Assembly (NCBI GenBank): GCA_030146875.1
Contig: JASLAX010000010.1
Span: 1-33,673 of the forward strand
From: Longimicrobiaceae bacterium
Lineage (GTDB): Bacteria > Gemmatimonadota > Gemmatimonadetes > Longimicrobiales > Longimicrobiaceae
DNA length: 33,673 nt
Direction of reading: 5' to 3'
Both the position numbers and the translations under genes were made by a program. The notes below the pieces were generated by a model that ran no database searches, was not told where the DNA came from, and saw nothing but the letters and a program-made list of their open reading frames with translations. Of this stretch, positions 7,603-15,060 are shown piece by piece (the first letter of the stretch is position 1; each line of letters begins with the position of its first letter).

Positions 7603-8594
7603 GACGCTTGCTGGTCCTCCTCCGGCTCGCCCGCGGCGGCCGCGTAGGCCTTGATGATGTCGCGCACCAGGCGGTGGCGGATCACGTCCGTGGGCTGCAG
7701 GTAGACGAACGCGATGCCCTCGATCCCCTTCAGCACCCCCTCCACCTGCACCAGCCCCGAGTCCTCGCGGCGCGGCAGGTCGATCTGCGTCTTGTCCCCG
7801 GTGATCACCGCCTTGGAGTTCAAGCCCAGGCGGGTCAGGAACATCTTCATCTGCAGGTTGGTGGCGTTCTGCGCCTCGTCCAGGATCACGAACGCGTCCT
7901 GCAGCGTGCGCCCGCGCATGTACGCCAGCGGCGCGATCTCGATCGCCCGCGTCTCGAGCGAGCGCCGCAGGCGGTCCTGCGGCATCATGTCCTCCAGCGC
8001 GTCGTACAGCGGGCGCAGGTAGGGGTCGATCTTCTCCTGCAGGTCGCCGGGCAGGAAGCCCAGGTTCTCCCCCGCCTCCACGGCGGGGCGGGCCAGGACG
8101 ATGCGCTTCACCCGCTTCTTGAAGAGCGCGTCCACCGCCATCGCCACCGCCAGGTACGTCTTGCCCGTGCCGGCGGGGCCGATGCCCACCACCACGTCGT
8201 TCTGGTCGATGGCCTCCAGGTACTGCCGCTGCCCCTCGGACTTGGCGGTGATCACCTTCCGCCCGCCGGGAACCACGATGCGCCCGGCCTCGGAGAGCCG
8301 CGCGACCCCGCCCTCGGCGGAGCGGTCGGCCTCGAAGAAGCGCTCGATGTCCTCGGGCCCGAAGGGCACGCCGGTGCGCGCCAGCTCGATCATGTGGCGG
8401 GCGACGGGCGCGGCGCGCTCCACCCCCTCCACGGGGCCGGAGAGCGTCACGTGGTCGTCGCGCATCACCACCCGGCAGCCGCAGAGGCGGCCCAGCTCCA
8501 GGAGGTGCGCGTCGTTCACGCCGGCCAGCAGCAGGGGGTCCGCCGCCTCGGCGGAGATGCGGTGCTGGACGGGGGCGGTCTGGGTCTCTGCCAT
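7599..8594 (-). CDS. PhoH-family ATPase
   Basis: 331 aa cytosolic P-loop protein. Walker A GPAGTGKT is at 139-146 and Walker B FVILDEAQ at 235-242, with the conserved RPAVEAGENLGFLPGD at 169-184 and TGDKTQIDLP at 265-274. A small N-terminal KH-like segment (about 15-75) is usual in this subfamily, often called PhoH-like or YbeZ. YbeZ is linked with YbeY in RNA metabolism, which fits the gene order here. Its biochemical role is not well defined. The start is the ATG at 8594; the stop overlaps the next gene's start by 4 nt. Confidence 0.94.
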   Translation of the reverse strand: MAETQTAPVQHRISAEAADPLLLAGVNDAHLLELGRLCGCRVVMRDDHVTLSGPVEGVERAAPVARHMIELARTGVPFGPEDIERFFEADRSAEGGVARLSEAGRIVVPGGRKVITAKSEGQRQYLEAIDQNDVVVGIGPAGTGKTYLAVAMAVDALFKKRVKRIVLARPAVEAGENLGFLPGDLQEKIDPYLRPLYDALEDMMPQDRLRRSLETRAIEIAPLAYMRGRTLQDAFVILDEAQNATNLQMKMFLTRLGLNSKAVITGDKTQIDLPRREDSGLVQVEGVLKGIEGIAFVYLQPTDVIRHRLVRDIIKAYAAAAGEPEEDQQAS

Positions 8595-8663
8595 TCCTCT
8601 CCGGTGTCCGTCGTCGTGCGGGAGTGACGGCGTCCGCCGCCCTCCACTCCTTCGGGAACGCGC

Positions 8664-8694
8664 GAGGGAGCCCGCGCGTGCCGCGGGCCCCCTC
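8664..8694 (-). terminator. Long GC hairpin between aspS and phoH
   Basis: GAGGGAGCCCGCG (8664-8676) pairs with CGCGGGCCCCCTC (8682-8694), 12 of 13 pairs with a 5-base loop. It lies in the 144-bp gap (8595-8738) downstream of aspS on the minus strand. There is no U run, so it could be a partial terminator or an RNA-processing site between aspS and phoH. Confidence 0.45.
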
Positions 8695-8738
8695 CGGTCG
8701 CGCCGTGCCGGCGGCGGGTGCGTGCCGTCGCGGCCGGG

Positions 8739-10643
8739 CTACGGGGTCCGCAGCCGGACGTTCACCTCGCGCAGGTCGTCGTCGTCCAGCGGGGTGGGCG
8801 CACCCTCCAGCAGGGCGCGCGCCGCCGTGGTCTTGGGGAACGCCAGCACGTCCCGCAGGTTCTTCGTGCCCGCCAGCAGCATGGCGATGCGGTCGAAGCC
8901 GAAGGCGAACCCGGCGTGCGGCGGCGCCCCGTAGCGGAACGCCTCCAGCAGGAAGCCGAACTTGGTCCGGGCCTCGTCGGGCCCGATCCCCAGCGCGCGG
9001 AAGACGCGGCGCTGCAGCTCGGGATCGTGGATGCGCACCGACCCGCTGGCCAGCTCGTTCCCGTTGTACACCGCATCGTACGCGCGGGATCGGATCGCCT
9101 TTCCATACAGCGCCCGCGCCCCCTCCGCGTCGATCCCGCCCTCCTGCTCCGTGGCCGCGAACAGCGCGGGAACGTCGTCGGGGTGGGGCATGGTGAACGG
9201 GTGGTGCGCCGCCACCAGGCGCCCCGCGTCGGCGTCGAAGTCGAACGCCGGGAACTCCGTCACCCAGAGCCAGGCGTGCCGACCTTCCTCGACCAGGTTC
9301 ATCTTCCGCGCCAGGTGCCGCCGCAGCTCGTCCAGCGCCCCCTCGAGCGCCGCCGGAACGGCCTGGCCGTCCGCCCCCGCCCGCGAGCCGGGAGAGGAGG
9401 GGTCGACGACGCGGAAGTGGCCCACCACGGCGACGAACAGGTCGCCCGGCTCCATCCCGCCGGCCTCCAGGAACGCGGCCAGGGCGTCGCCCTCCAGCGC
9501 CTTCGCGAACTGGCCGGCCAGCGCGCCGTCCTCCGCCCGCTTCACCCACAGCGCGCCCGCCGCCCCGCCGCGCTTCGCGACCTCCTGCAGCTCGTCCAGC
9601 TCCTTGCGGGAGAGGCGGGCGCCGCCCGGAACGCGGATGCCGCGGATGCGCTGCGGCGTGCCCGCCACCCCCTGGAAGAGGCGGAAGTCGGCGCGGGAGA
9701 GGACGTCCGTCAGGTCCTGCACCGGCAGGCCGAAGCGCAGGTCGGGCTTGTCGGTGCCGTAGCGCACCATGCACTCGGCGTACGTCAGCCGCGGGAAGGG
9801 CGCCTCGATCTCCACGCCCAGCACCTCGCGCCAGATCGCCGCCATCAGCCCCTCGCCCACCGCGAACACGTCCTCCTCGTCCACGAACGCCATCTCGGCG
9901 TCGATCTGCGTGAACTCGAGCTGGCGATCGGCGCGCAGGTCCTCGTCGCGCAGGCAGCGCGCGATCTGGAAGTAGCGGTCGAAGCCGCTCACCATCAGGA
10001 GCTGCTTGTAGATCTGGGGCGACTGCGGCAGGGCGTAGAACTCGCCGGGGTGGACGCGGGACGGCACCAGGAAGTCGCGCGCCCCTTCGGGCGTGCGCTT
10101 GGTGAGCATCGGCGTCTCGATCTCCAGGAACTCGTGCGCGGAGAGGAACGCGCGCGCCGTCTGCGCCGCCCTGTGCCGGATGACGAAGTTGCGCTGCAGC
10201 TCGGGGCGGCGCAGGTCGAGGGTGCGGTGCTTGAGCCGCAGCTCCTCGGTGGGGAGCTCCTCGTCCGGCGTGCGGTACACGGGGATGGGGAGCGCCTCGG
10301 CGCGGGTGAGGACGGTCATCGCCGTGGCCCGCAGCTCCACCTCGCCCGTGGCCAGGTCCGCGTTGCTCTTCCCCTCGATGCGCCGCTCCACCGTGCCCTC
10401 CACCTGCACCACGTCCTCGGGACCGAGCGCGCGGGCGGCGGCAACGACGTCGGCCGGGGTCCAGGCGGGGTCGAAGGAGACCTGCACCATCCCGGCGCGG
10501 TCGCGCAGGTCCACGAAGGCCAGGTGGCCCAGGTCGCGGCGGCGGTGGACCCACCCCACCAGGCGCGCGGGCGAGCCGGCGTGCTCGGCGCGGAGGGCAC
10601 CGGCGGCGTGGGTGCGGTACGATGTAGCCAGGGTCTCGGTCAT
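8739..10643 (-). CDS. aspS: Aspartyl-tRNA synthetase, bacterial type
   Basis: 634 aa, class II aminoacyl-tRNA synthetase that charges tRNA with aspartate. Order: N-terminal anticodon-binding OB fold (about 1-115, GWVHRRRDLGHLAFVDLRDR), catalytic core with motif 2 CLRDEDLRADRQ (230-241), the bacteria-specific GAD insertion (about 315-460), and motif 3 GFDRIAMLLAG (582-592). In the OB fold, the position where non-discriminating bacterial enzymes tend to carry His (RRRDH) is Leu38, which hints at a tRNA-Asp-specific enzyme; this is inference. Frame open to 10706, but the ATG at 10643 gives the natural N-terminus and overlaps the preceding stop as ATGA. Confidence 0.95.
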   Translation of the reverse strand: MTETLATSYRTHAAGALRAEHAGSPARLVGWVHRRRDLGHLAFVDLRDRAGMVQVSFDPAWTPADVVAAARALGPEDVVQVEGTVERRIEGKSNADLATGEVELRATAMTVLTRAEALPIPVYRTPDEELPTEELRLKHRTLDLRRPELQRNFVIRHRAAQTARAFLSAHEFLEIETPMLTKRTPEGARDFLVPSRVHPGEFYALPQSPQIYKQLLMVSGFDRYFQIARCLRDEDLRADRQLEFTQIDAEMAFVDEEDVFAVGEGLMAAIWREVLGVEIEAPFPRLTYAECMVRYGTDKPDLRFGLPVQDLTDVLSRADFRLFQGVAGTPQRIRGIRVPGGARLSRKELDELQEVAKRGGAAGALWVKRAEDGALAGQFAKALEGDALAAFLEAGGMEPGDLFVAVVGHFRVVDPSSPGSRAGADGQAVPAALEGALDELRRHLARKMNLVEEGRHAWLWVTEFPAFDFDADAGRLVAAHHPFTMPHPDDVPALFAATEQEGGIDAEGARALYGKAIRSRAYDAVYNGNELASGSVRIHDPELQRRVFRALGIGPDEARTKFGFLLEAFRYGAPPHAGFAFGFDRIAMLLAGTKNLRDVLAFPKTTAARALLEGAPTPLDDDDLREVNVRLRTP

Positions 10644-11011
10644 GTGCCGTCGTGCGGCACCGCGGCCCGGGGGGCCCGGCGCGCGCGCCAGAGGGTGTGG
10701 GCCCACGTGCCCAGCAGGACGCCGGCCGCGTCCGCCACCCAGTCGAGCGGGTCGGCGGTGCGGCCGGGGACGTAGGTCTGGTGGATCTCGTCGCTGGCCC
10801 CGTACAGAAGGCCCAGCGCCACGGCCGCCAGGCTCCCCGGCGCGGCGCGCGCCAGCAGGAAGCCCAGGACGGCGTAGGCCGCCAGGTGGGCCACCTTGTC
10901 GAGGCCGGGGATCGCCGGCGCCGGGATCGAGGGGCGCGAGCTGAGCCAGAAGATCAGCGCCGCCCAGGCCGCCGCCGCGCCCCAGGCGCGGAGGCGCGCG
11001 GGGCCGGTCAC
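10640..11011 (-). CDS. VanZ-like membrane protein
   Basis: 123 aa integral membrane protein with about four hydrophobic segments (about 10-24, 40-56, 60-72, 91-107). VanZ-family hallmarks: DKVAHLAAYAVLG (38-50) and DEIHQTYVPGRTADPLDWVAD (74-94). VanZ itself gives low-level teicoplanin resistance; the function of the broad chromosomal family is unknown, so no resistance role is claimed. The GTG start at 11011 overlaps the preceding gene's stop (GTGA), and its own stop overlaps aspS (ATGA). Confidence 0.88.
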   Translation of the reverse strand: MTGPARLRAWGAAAAWAALIFWLSSRPSIPAPAIPGLDKVAHLAAYAVLGFLLARAAPGSLAAVALGLLYGASDEIHQTYVPGRTADPLDWVADAAGVLLGTWAHTLWRARRAPRAAVPHDGT

Positions 11012-11466
11012 CCGCGCTCGGCCTCGGCCAGCACGGCGTGGAACTCCGCGGCGCCGCGGGCGGTGGAGAGCGCCTCGCGCGAGGCCTCGCGGCGCACCAG
11101 GCGCGAGATGCGGCTCAGCGCCTTGACGTGGTCGCCGGCGGACGCCTCGGGGCCCACGAGCAGGAAGACGAGCGTGACCGGCTTGCCGTCCAGCGCGTCG
11201 AAGTCCACCGGCCCGGAGGTGATCCCCGCCGCCATCACCAGGCTGGGCGCGCTGTCCGCCCGGCCGTGGGGGATGGCGACGCCGTGGCCGATCCCGGTGC
11301 TGAGCACCTTCTCGCGCTCGCGCACGGCGCGCAGAACCTCGTCGGCGTCGCGCACGGCGCCGGTGTCGCAGAGAAGGCGGACCAGCTCCTCCAGGAGCGT
11401 GTCCTTGGTCGTACCCTCCAGGGGCACCTTGATGCGGTCGGGCGTCAGGAGCTCGTTCAGCAGCAC
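11008..11466 (-). CDS. PTS EIIA type-2 (PtsN-like) phosphoryl-carrier domain protein
   Basis: About 152 aa from the GTG at 11466 (LLNELLTPDRIKVPLEG follows). The phosphorylatable histidine lies in GIGHGVAIPHGR, with H67 the expected site. Single-domain IIA proteins of this type usually regulate (nitrogen PTS style); no IIB/IIC transport gene is present here. The frame stays open to a TTG at 11556, but that extension is not family-like and would run through the hairpin at 11501-11517. The stop overlaps the VanZ start (GTGA). First gene of a minus-strand run leading to aspS. Confidence 0.85.
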   Translation of the reverse strand: MLLNELLTPDRIKVPLEGTTKDTLLEELVRLLCDTGAVRDADEVLRAVREREKVLSTGIGHGVAIPHGRADSAPSLVMAAGITSGPVDFDALDGKPVTLVFLLVGPEASAGDHVKALSRISRLVRREASREALSTARGAAEFHAVLAEAERG

Positions 11467-11495
11467 GTCGCCTGGCTGGCCGGTGTGGAGGAGCG

Positions 11496-11517
11496 AAAAA
11501 GCGCCGTCAGGCGGTGC
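11496..11517 (-). terminator. Small hairpin plus U5 in the leader of the PTS-IIA gene
   Basis: Read on the minus strand, GCACCG, a 5-base loop and CGGCGC (11517 down to 11501; one A-C mismatch) are followed directly by five T (11500-11496). The 30-base distance from the chosen GTG would fit an attenuator-like leader. The stem is short, so this is tentative. Confidence 0.35.
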
Positions 11518-11591
11518 AAACCTTGCAAAGCTAACGCGCGCCGGGCCGGCCAGCAAGCGCGCGGGGAACCTCGCGGAGGGTGGGGGGAATT

Positions 11592-11607
11592 AAGGGGTTT
11601 CCCCCTT
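11592..11607 (+). other. Short hairpin in the rlmN leader
   Basis: AAGGGG (11592-11597), loop TTTC, CCCCTT (11602-11607), about 50 bases before the rlmN start. It is a perfect 6-bp stem; its role is unknown. Confidence 0.3.
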
Positions 11608-11656
11608 TCCCGGGAGCGCGCCGCTGGGAAGGAGAACGAGCGGAGGGAAGGCCCCG

Positions 11657-12748
11657 ATGATCGCCGTCGCACACCCCCAGGACCTGGCCGGCCTCCTTCC
11701 CGAGGAGGCGGAGCGCGCCGTCCGCGACCACTTCGCGGAGCGGGGGCAGCCGGCGTACCGGGCGAAGCAGGTGACGGCCTGGCTCTACGAGCGCCTGGCC
11801 TTCTCCTTCGCCGAGATGACGGACCTTCCCCAGGCCGAGCGCGCCGCGCTGGCCGAGCGCTTCGCGCTCACCGCGCCGCTGCCCTCCAAGGTCTCGCGCT
11901 CCGTCGACGGCACCACCAAGCACCTGTGGAAGCTGGACGACGGCGAGCTGATCGAGTCCGTCCTGATCCCCACGTCCTCGCGCCTGACGCTCTGCATCTC
12001 GTCGCAGGCGGGGTGCGCCATGGCGTGCACCTTCTGCGCGACGGGCTGGGCCGGCTACCGCCGGCAGCTCACCGCGGGCGAGATCGTATCGCAGTACCGC
12101 GGCGCCCGCGCCTGGGCGCGCGACAACGGCTACGGCGAGATCACGAACATCGTCTACATGGGGATGGGCGAGCCGCTCATGAACCGCAAGGCGGTGATCC
12201 CGTCGCTCGCCATCCTGAACCGCGGCTACGGCGTGGGCGCGCGCCGCATCACCGTCTCCACCGTCGGCGTGGTGCCCGGGATCCTGGAGATGGCGGAGAT
12301 GCCGGAGCAGTACCGCCTGGCGCTCTCCCTCCACGCGCCCAACCACGAGCTGCGGCAGGAGCTGATCCCGCTGGAGAAGAAGTTCCCGCTCCCCACGCTG
12401 CTGGACGCGCTGCGCAGGTTCGACGAGGCGGGCGGCAAGCGGATTACCTTCGAGTACGTGATGATCGACGGCGTCACCGACAAACCCGAGCTGGCGGGCG
12501 AGCTGGCCGGCGTCGTGGGCGAGTTCAACGCCTTCGTGAACCTGATCCCCTTCAACCCCATCCCGGGGACGGAGTGGAAGCCCTCGAAGCGCGCCCGCCT
12601 CGACCACTTCGTGCGCACCCTGGACCGCCACGGCATCTCCGCCGCCGTCCGCGAGTCCCGCGGAAGCGACATCGCCGCCGCCTGCGGCCAGCTCCGCGCC
12701 GAGGTCACCGAGGGCCGCAAGCTCGTCCAGATCGCCGCCACGAGCTGA
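11657..12748 (+). CDS. rlmN: Dual-specificity RNA methyltransferase RlmN (23S A2503 / tRNA A37)
   Basis: 363 aa radical-SAM enzyme that makes 2-methyladenosine in 23S rRNA and in some tRNAs. The [4Fe-4S] motif is C120-x3-C124-x2-C127 (QAGCAMACTFCATG). The mechanistic cysteine in GSDIAAACGQL is about C343. YMGMGEPLMN (167-176) is the family's SAM-binding GEP segment. The length is typical. The ATG at 11657 is preceded by a strong Shine-Dalgarno, ggagggaagg. It is divergent from the PTS-IIA gene and convergent with the LytR_C gene. Confidence 0.96.
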   Translation: MIAVAHPQDLAGLLPEEAERAVRDHFAERGQPAYRAKQVTAWLYERLAFSFAEMTDLPQAERAALAERFALTAPLPSKVSRSVDGTTKHLWKLDDGELIESVLIPTSSRLTLCISSQAGCAMACTFCATGWAGYRRQLTAGEIVSQYRGARAWARDNGYGEITNIVYMGMGEPLMNRKAVIPSLAILNRGYGVGARRITVSTVGVVPGILEMAEMPEQYRLALSLHAPNHELRQELIPLEKKFPLPTLLDALRRFDEAGGKRITFEYVMIDGVTDKPELAGELAGVVGEFNAFVNLIPFNPIPGTEWKPSKRARLDHFVRTLDRHGISAAVRESRGSDIAAACGQLRAEVTEGRKLVQIAATS

Positions 12749-12780
12749 GGCCCCGCATCCGCCCGGTCCGCTTCAACTGC

Positions 12781-12990
12781 TTTGGGGGACGCGGAGAAAG
12801 CACGGAGAGACGCGGAACGCCCTCGGGCAGGCTCACCGCATGGATCCGACGACGAAGCGGGGGCATCCTTTCCCACGATGGAGAGGATGCCCCCGTGAGC
12901 GTCCGGACCCGCCGGATGATCTCGCCCTCCCACGTCCGCGTCTCCGCGTCCTCCGCGTCTCCGCGTGAAAAAACGTGGCCCGCACGACGA
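12781..12990. repeat. Convergent intergenic region with cgcggag-type repeats and a hairpin
   Basis: Between rlmN and the LytR_C gene. The left part (about 12785-12818) repeats gacgcggag/cacggag units. The right part (about 12931-12968) carries several cgtctccgcgt units, the reverse complement, so the region can fold on itself. In the middle gggggcatcct (12859-12869) pairs perfectly with aggatgccccc (12884-12894) over a 14-base loop, which may serve as a terminator for both converging genes. No gene seen. Confidence 0.5.
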
Positions 12991-13003
12991 GACGACCGCC
13001 GGA

Positions 13004-13465
13004 TCAGGGCACGGACGAAGCATCCGTTGCCGGCCGCCGCCAGTCCTTCCCCAGGACGACGGACGCGTCCACCATCAGCGTCGAATCCCGCTCGGTGACG
13101 ACGCGGGAGACGCCGAGCGCATCGGCGACCTGGCGGGCGGCGTCGGGGTTGCCGACGCGGTCGATCACCCGGCTGGTGTCGCCCGCCACGCCGCGCGCGT
13201 TCCCGAACGAGACGACGTCGAAGCCGCGGTCGCGCAGCAGCGTCTTGATCTCCCTGGCCAGCCCGGGAACGCCCGCCGCGTTCAGCACCTCCACGCGCAC
13301 GCGGCCGGGCGCGGGCTCCGCCAACGGCACGTCCGCCCGCGGAGCCCCGCCCACGGGCACGAGCGGCTTCCCGTCCCGCCCGATCCCGGCGACCAGCGAG
13401 CCGACGAGTACGGCGACGACCAGCAGGAGGAGGACGACCCCCGCCAGGCGGACGCGCGGGCTCAC
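13004..13465 (-). CDS. Membrane-anchored LytR C-terminal domain protein
   Basis: 153 aa. One membrane helix (about 7-27), a short linker, then a LytR_C-type domain (about 56-140) starting VRVEVLNAAGVPGLAREI and containing LLRDRGFDVVSFGNA. These domains are extracytoplasmic and found in envelope proteins, often with LytR-CpsA-Psr enzymes; this protein has the domain without the enzyme. The GTG at 13465 overlaps the preceding stop as GTGA. A yqeK-like gene upstream matches a frequent bacterial neighbourhood (nadD-yqeK-lytR-rsfS). The exact function is unknown. Confidence 0.83.
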   Translation of the reverse strand: MSPRVRLAGVVLLLLVVAVLVGSLVAGIGRDGKPLVPVGGAPRADVPLAEPAPGRVRVEVLNAAGVPGLAREIKTLLRDRGFDVVSFGNARGVAGDTSRVIDRVGNPDAARQVADALGVSRVVTERDSTLMVDASVVLGKDWRRPATDASSVP

Positions 13466-14064
13466 GCCTCCTCCCCCAGCACCTGGCGGTAGAAGGCGAG
13501 CGTGCAGGGGTGGACGGCGACCTTCCTGTCGCGCAGGTAATCGCGCCGCGAGGCCACCACCTCGCGCAGCACCGCGTCCATCTCGTGCGGCATGCGCGCG
13601 CGGAGCGCCGCCCGCCACTCGGGAAGGACCTTGCGGCCTGGCTCCAGGAAGTCGGCCAGGAAGAGCGCGCGGCCCAGCCGGCCGAAGCCCGTGTGGCCCA
13701 GCGTGTGGTAGCGGACGGCGTCCAGCACCTCGTCGTCGGCCTCGCCGCGCAGGCGCTCGGCGGCGGCGGGGCCGTGCAGCGCCGGGGCGGCCAGGTCGCG
13801 GAACTCCTCCGGCACCTGGCGGCGGAGCGCCTCCGGGCTCTCCTCGCGCAGCACGTCGTGCAGCCACGCCGCCGCCGTCCACCGCTCCACCTCCGCCGCG
13901 CCCAGGCCGAGGGCGGTCGCCCACTCCCCCATCAGCGCCGCCACCCGCGCGATGTGCTCGCGGCGCGAACGGCCGGCGCTGGCCCACGACGGAAGCTCGC
14001 CGCGTGCGGCCGCGCGCGCCACGGGGCCCAGCGGAGGGCGCTCGGTCTGTTCCGCGGCGGACAT
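13462..14064 (-). CDS. YqeK-like HD hydrolase (putative Ap4A hydrolase)
   Basis: 200 aa cytosolic HD-superfamily protein. Metal ligands visible: H37 (REHIARVA), H69-D70 (WLHDVLRE), H97 (ALHGPAA), H120 (RYHTLGH) and D138 (FLADFLEPGR). YqeK proteins hydrolyse diadenosine tetraphosphate symmetrically. HTLGHTGFGRLGRALFLADFLEPGR resembles the YqeK pattern of a histidine-rich turn before the last Asp. It has a basic N-terminal extension of about 30 residues. The next gene overlaps by 4 nt. Upstream, 90 bp separate it from panC. Assignment to this HD family is good; the substrate is inferred. Confidence 0.82.
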   Translation of the reverse strand: MSAAEQTERPPLGPVARAAARGELPSWASAGRSRREHIARVAALMGEWATALGLGAAEVERWTAAAWLHDVLREESPEALRRQVPEEFRDLAAPALHGPAAAERLRGEADDEVLDAVRYHTLGHTGFGRLGRALFLADFLEPGRKVLPEWRAALRARMPHEMDAVLREVVASRRDYLRDRKVAVHPCTLAFYRQVLGEEA

Positions 14065-14103
14065 GGGGAAGGGCGACGGGATGGGAGGTGTGGAGGGAGT
14101 GGA

Positions 14104-14129
14104 CGGGCGGGCCCGAAGGAGGCCGCCCG
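14104..14129 (-). terminator. GC hairpin after panC
   Basis: cgggcgggcc (14104-14113) pairs with ggccgcccg (14121-14129), 9 pairs with a bulged G and a 7-base loop. It lies in the 90-bp gap between panC and the YqeK-like gene. No U run; weak terminator or processing signal. Confidence 0.3.
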
Positions 14130-14154
14130 GACCGGGGTCAGGCCGGGATGGGGC

Positions 14155-15060
14155 TCAGGACAGCACCACGTTGTCGATCAGCCGCGTCTTCCCCACCCGC
14201 GCGGCCACCAGCAGGACGGTCCCGGCGGAGGCGCGGACGGCGGGCTGCAGCGTGGCCCCGTCCACCACCTCGGCGTACTCCGGCTCCACGCCCGTGAGCG
14301 AGATCGCGTTCCAGAGCCCGGAGCGCAGCGTCGCCCCGTCCGTCACGCCGGCCGCGTACAGCGCCTCCGCCGCCCGCAGCGCCCGCGAGAGCGAGAGGGC
14401 GCACGCCCGCTCCTGGGGGGAGAGGTAGACGTTGCGCGAGCTCATCGCCAGCCCGTCGGGGTCGCGCACCAGCGGCGCCACCTCCACCTGCACGGGCATG
14501 TCCAGATCGCGGGCCATGCGGCGGATGAGCGTGGCCTGCTGCCAGTCCTTCTGCCCGAACACCGCCACGTCCGGCGTGAAGAGGCCGAACAGCTTGGCGA
14601 CCACGGTCAGGACGCCGCGAAAGTGGCCGGGCCGCGACGCGCCGCAGAGGCGGTCCTCCAGCGCGGCGTCGGGCACCACGCAGACGCGGGGCGGGCCGTC
14701 GGGGTACATCTCCGCCCCGCTCGGCGTGAAGACCAGGTCCACGCCGCGCGCGCGCGCCATCTCCAGGTCGCGCTCCAGGTCGCGGGGGTAGCGGTCCAGG
14801 TCCTCGGTGGGCCCGAACTGCAGCGGGTTCACGAAGATGGAAAGGGCCACGAAGTCCGCCCGCTCGCGCGCCACGTCCAGCAGGGAGAGGTGCCCCTCGT
14901 GCAGGTATCCCATGGTGGGCACCAGGGCGACCCGCTTTCCCGCCGCGCGCGCGGCGGCCACGGCGGCGCGCACCTCGGCCCGGGTGCCCACCACGCGCAG
15001 GGGGTCGGCCCGCGGCGGCACGATGGCCAGGGCCGGGGCCGCCTTCAGCTCGACGCTCAT
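14155..15060 (-). CDS. panC: Pantothenate synthetase
   Basis: 301 aa. Joins pantoate and beta-alanine using ATP, the last step of pantothenate synthesis. Nucleotidyltransferase motifs: PTMGYLHEGHLSL (48-60, HIGH-like), NPLQFGPTEDLDRYPR (78-93), GQKDWQQ (169-175) and MSSRN (206-210, KMSKS-like). An N-terminal extension of about 20 residues precedes the core. The ATG at 15060 overlaps the panB stop as ATGA, so it is translationally coupled to the preceding pathway step. Confidence 0.96.
   Translation of the reverse strand: MSVELKAAPALAIVPPRADPLRVVGTRAEVRAAVAAARAAGKRVALVPTMGYLHEGHLSLLDVARERADFVALSIFVNPLQFGPTEDLDRYPRDLERDLEMARARGVDLVFTPSGAEMYPDGPPRVCVVPDAALEDRLCGASRPGHFRGVLTVVAKLFGLFTPDVAVFGQKDWQQATLIRRMARDLDMPVQVEVAPLVRDPDGLAMSSRNVYLSPQERACALSLSRALRAAEALYAAGVTDGATLRSGLWNAISLTGVEPEYAEVVDGATLQPAVRASAGTVLLVAARVGKTRLIDNVVLS

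Noticed and set aside
5200..7647. 815-codon plus-strand frame antisense to pgpH
   Set aside because: His/Arg/Gln-rich shadow with no domain; the minus-strand gene has clear catalytic motifs.
5320..10554. 1744-codon open frame on the minus strand
   Set aside because: Only its last 760 codons are the PgpH-type gene. The rest is low-complexity Gly/Arg/Pro text opposite aspS and phoH, the usual effect of extreme GC on stop codons.
10640..11011. Glycopeptide resistance determinant (vanZ)
   Set aside because: Only the general VanZ-like family can be recognised; no vanH, vanA or vanX genes are nearby, and chromosomal VanZ-like proteins are widespread.
11467..11556. N-terminal extension of the PTS-IIA protein from a TTG
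   Set aside because: The extra 30 residues have no counterpart in IIA domains and would be translated through a hairpin with a U run.
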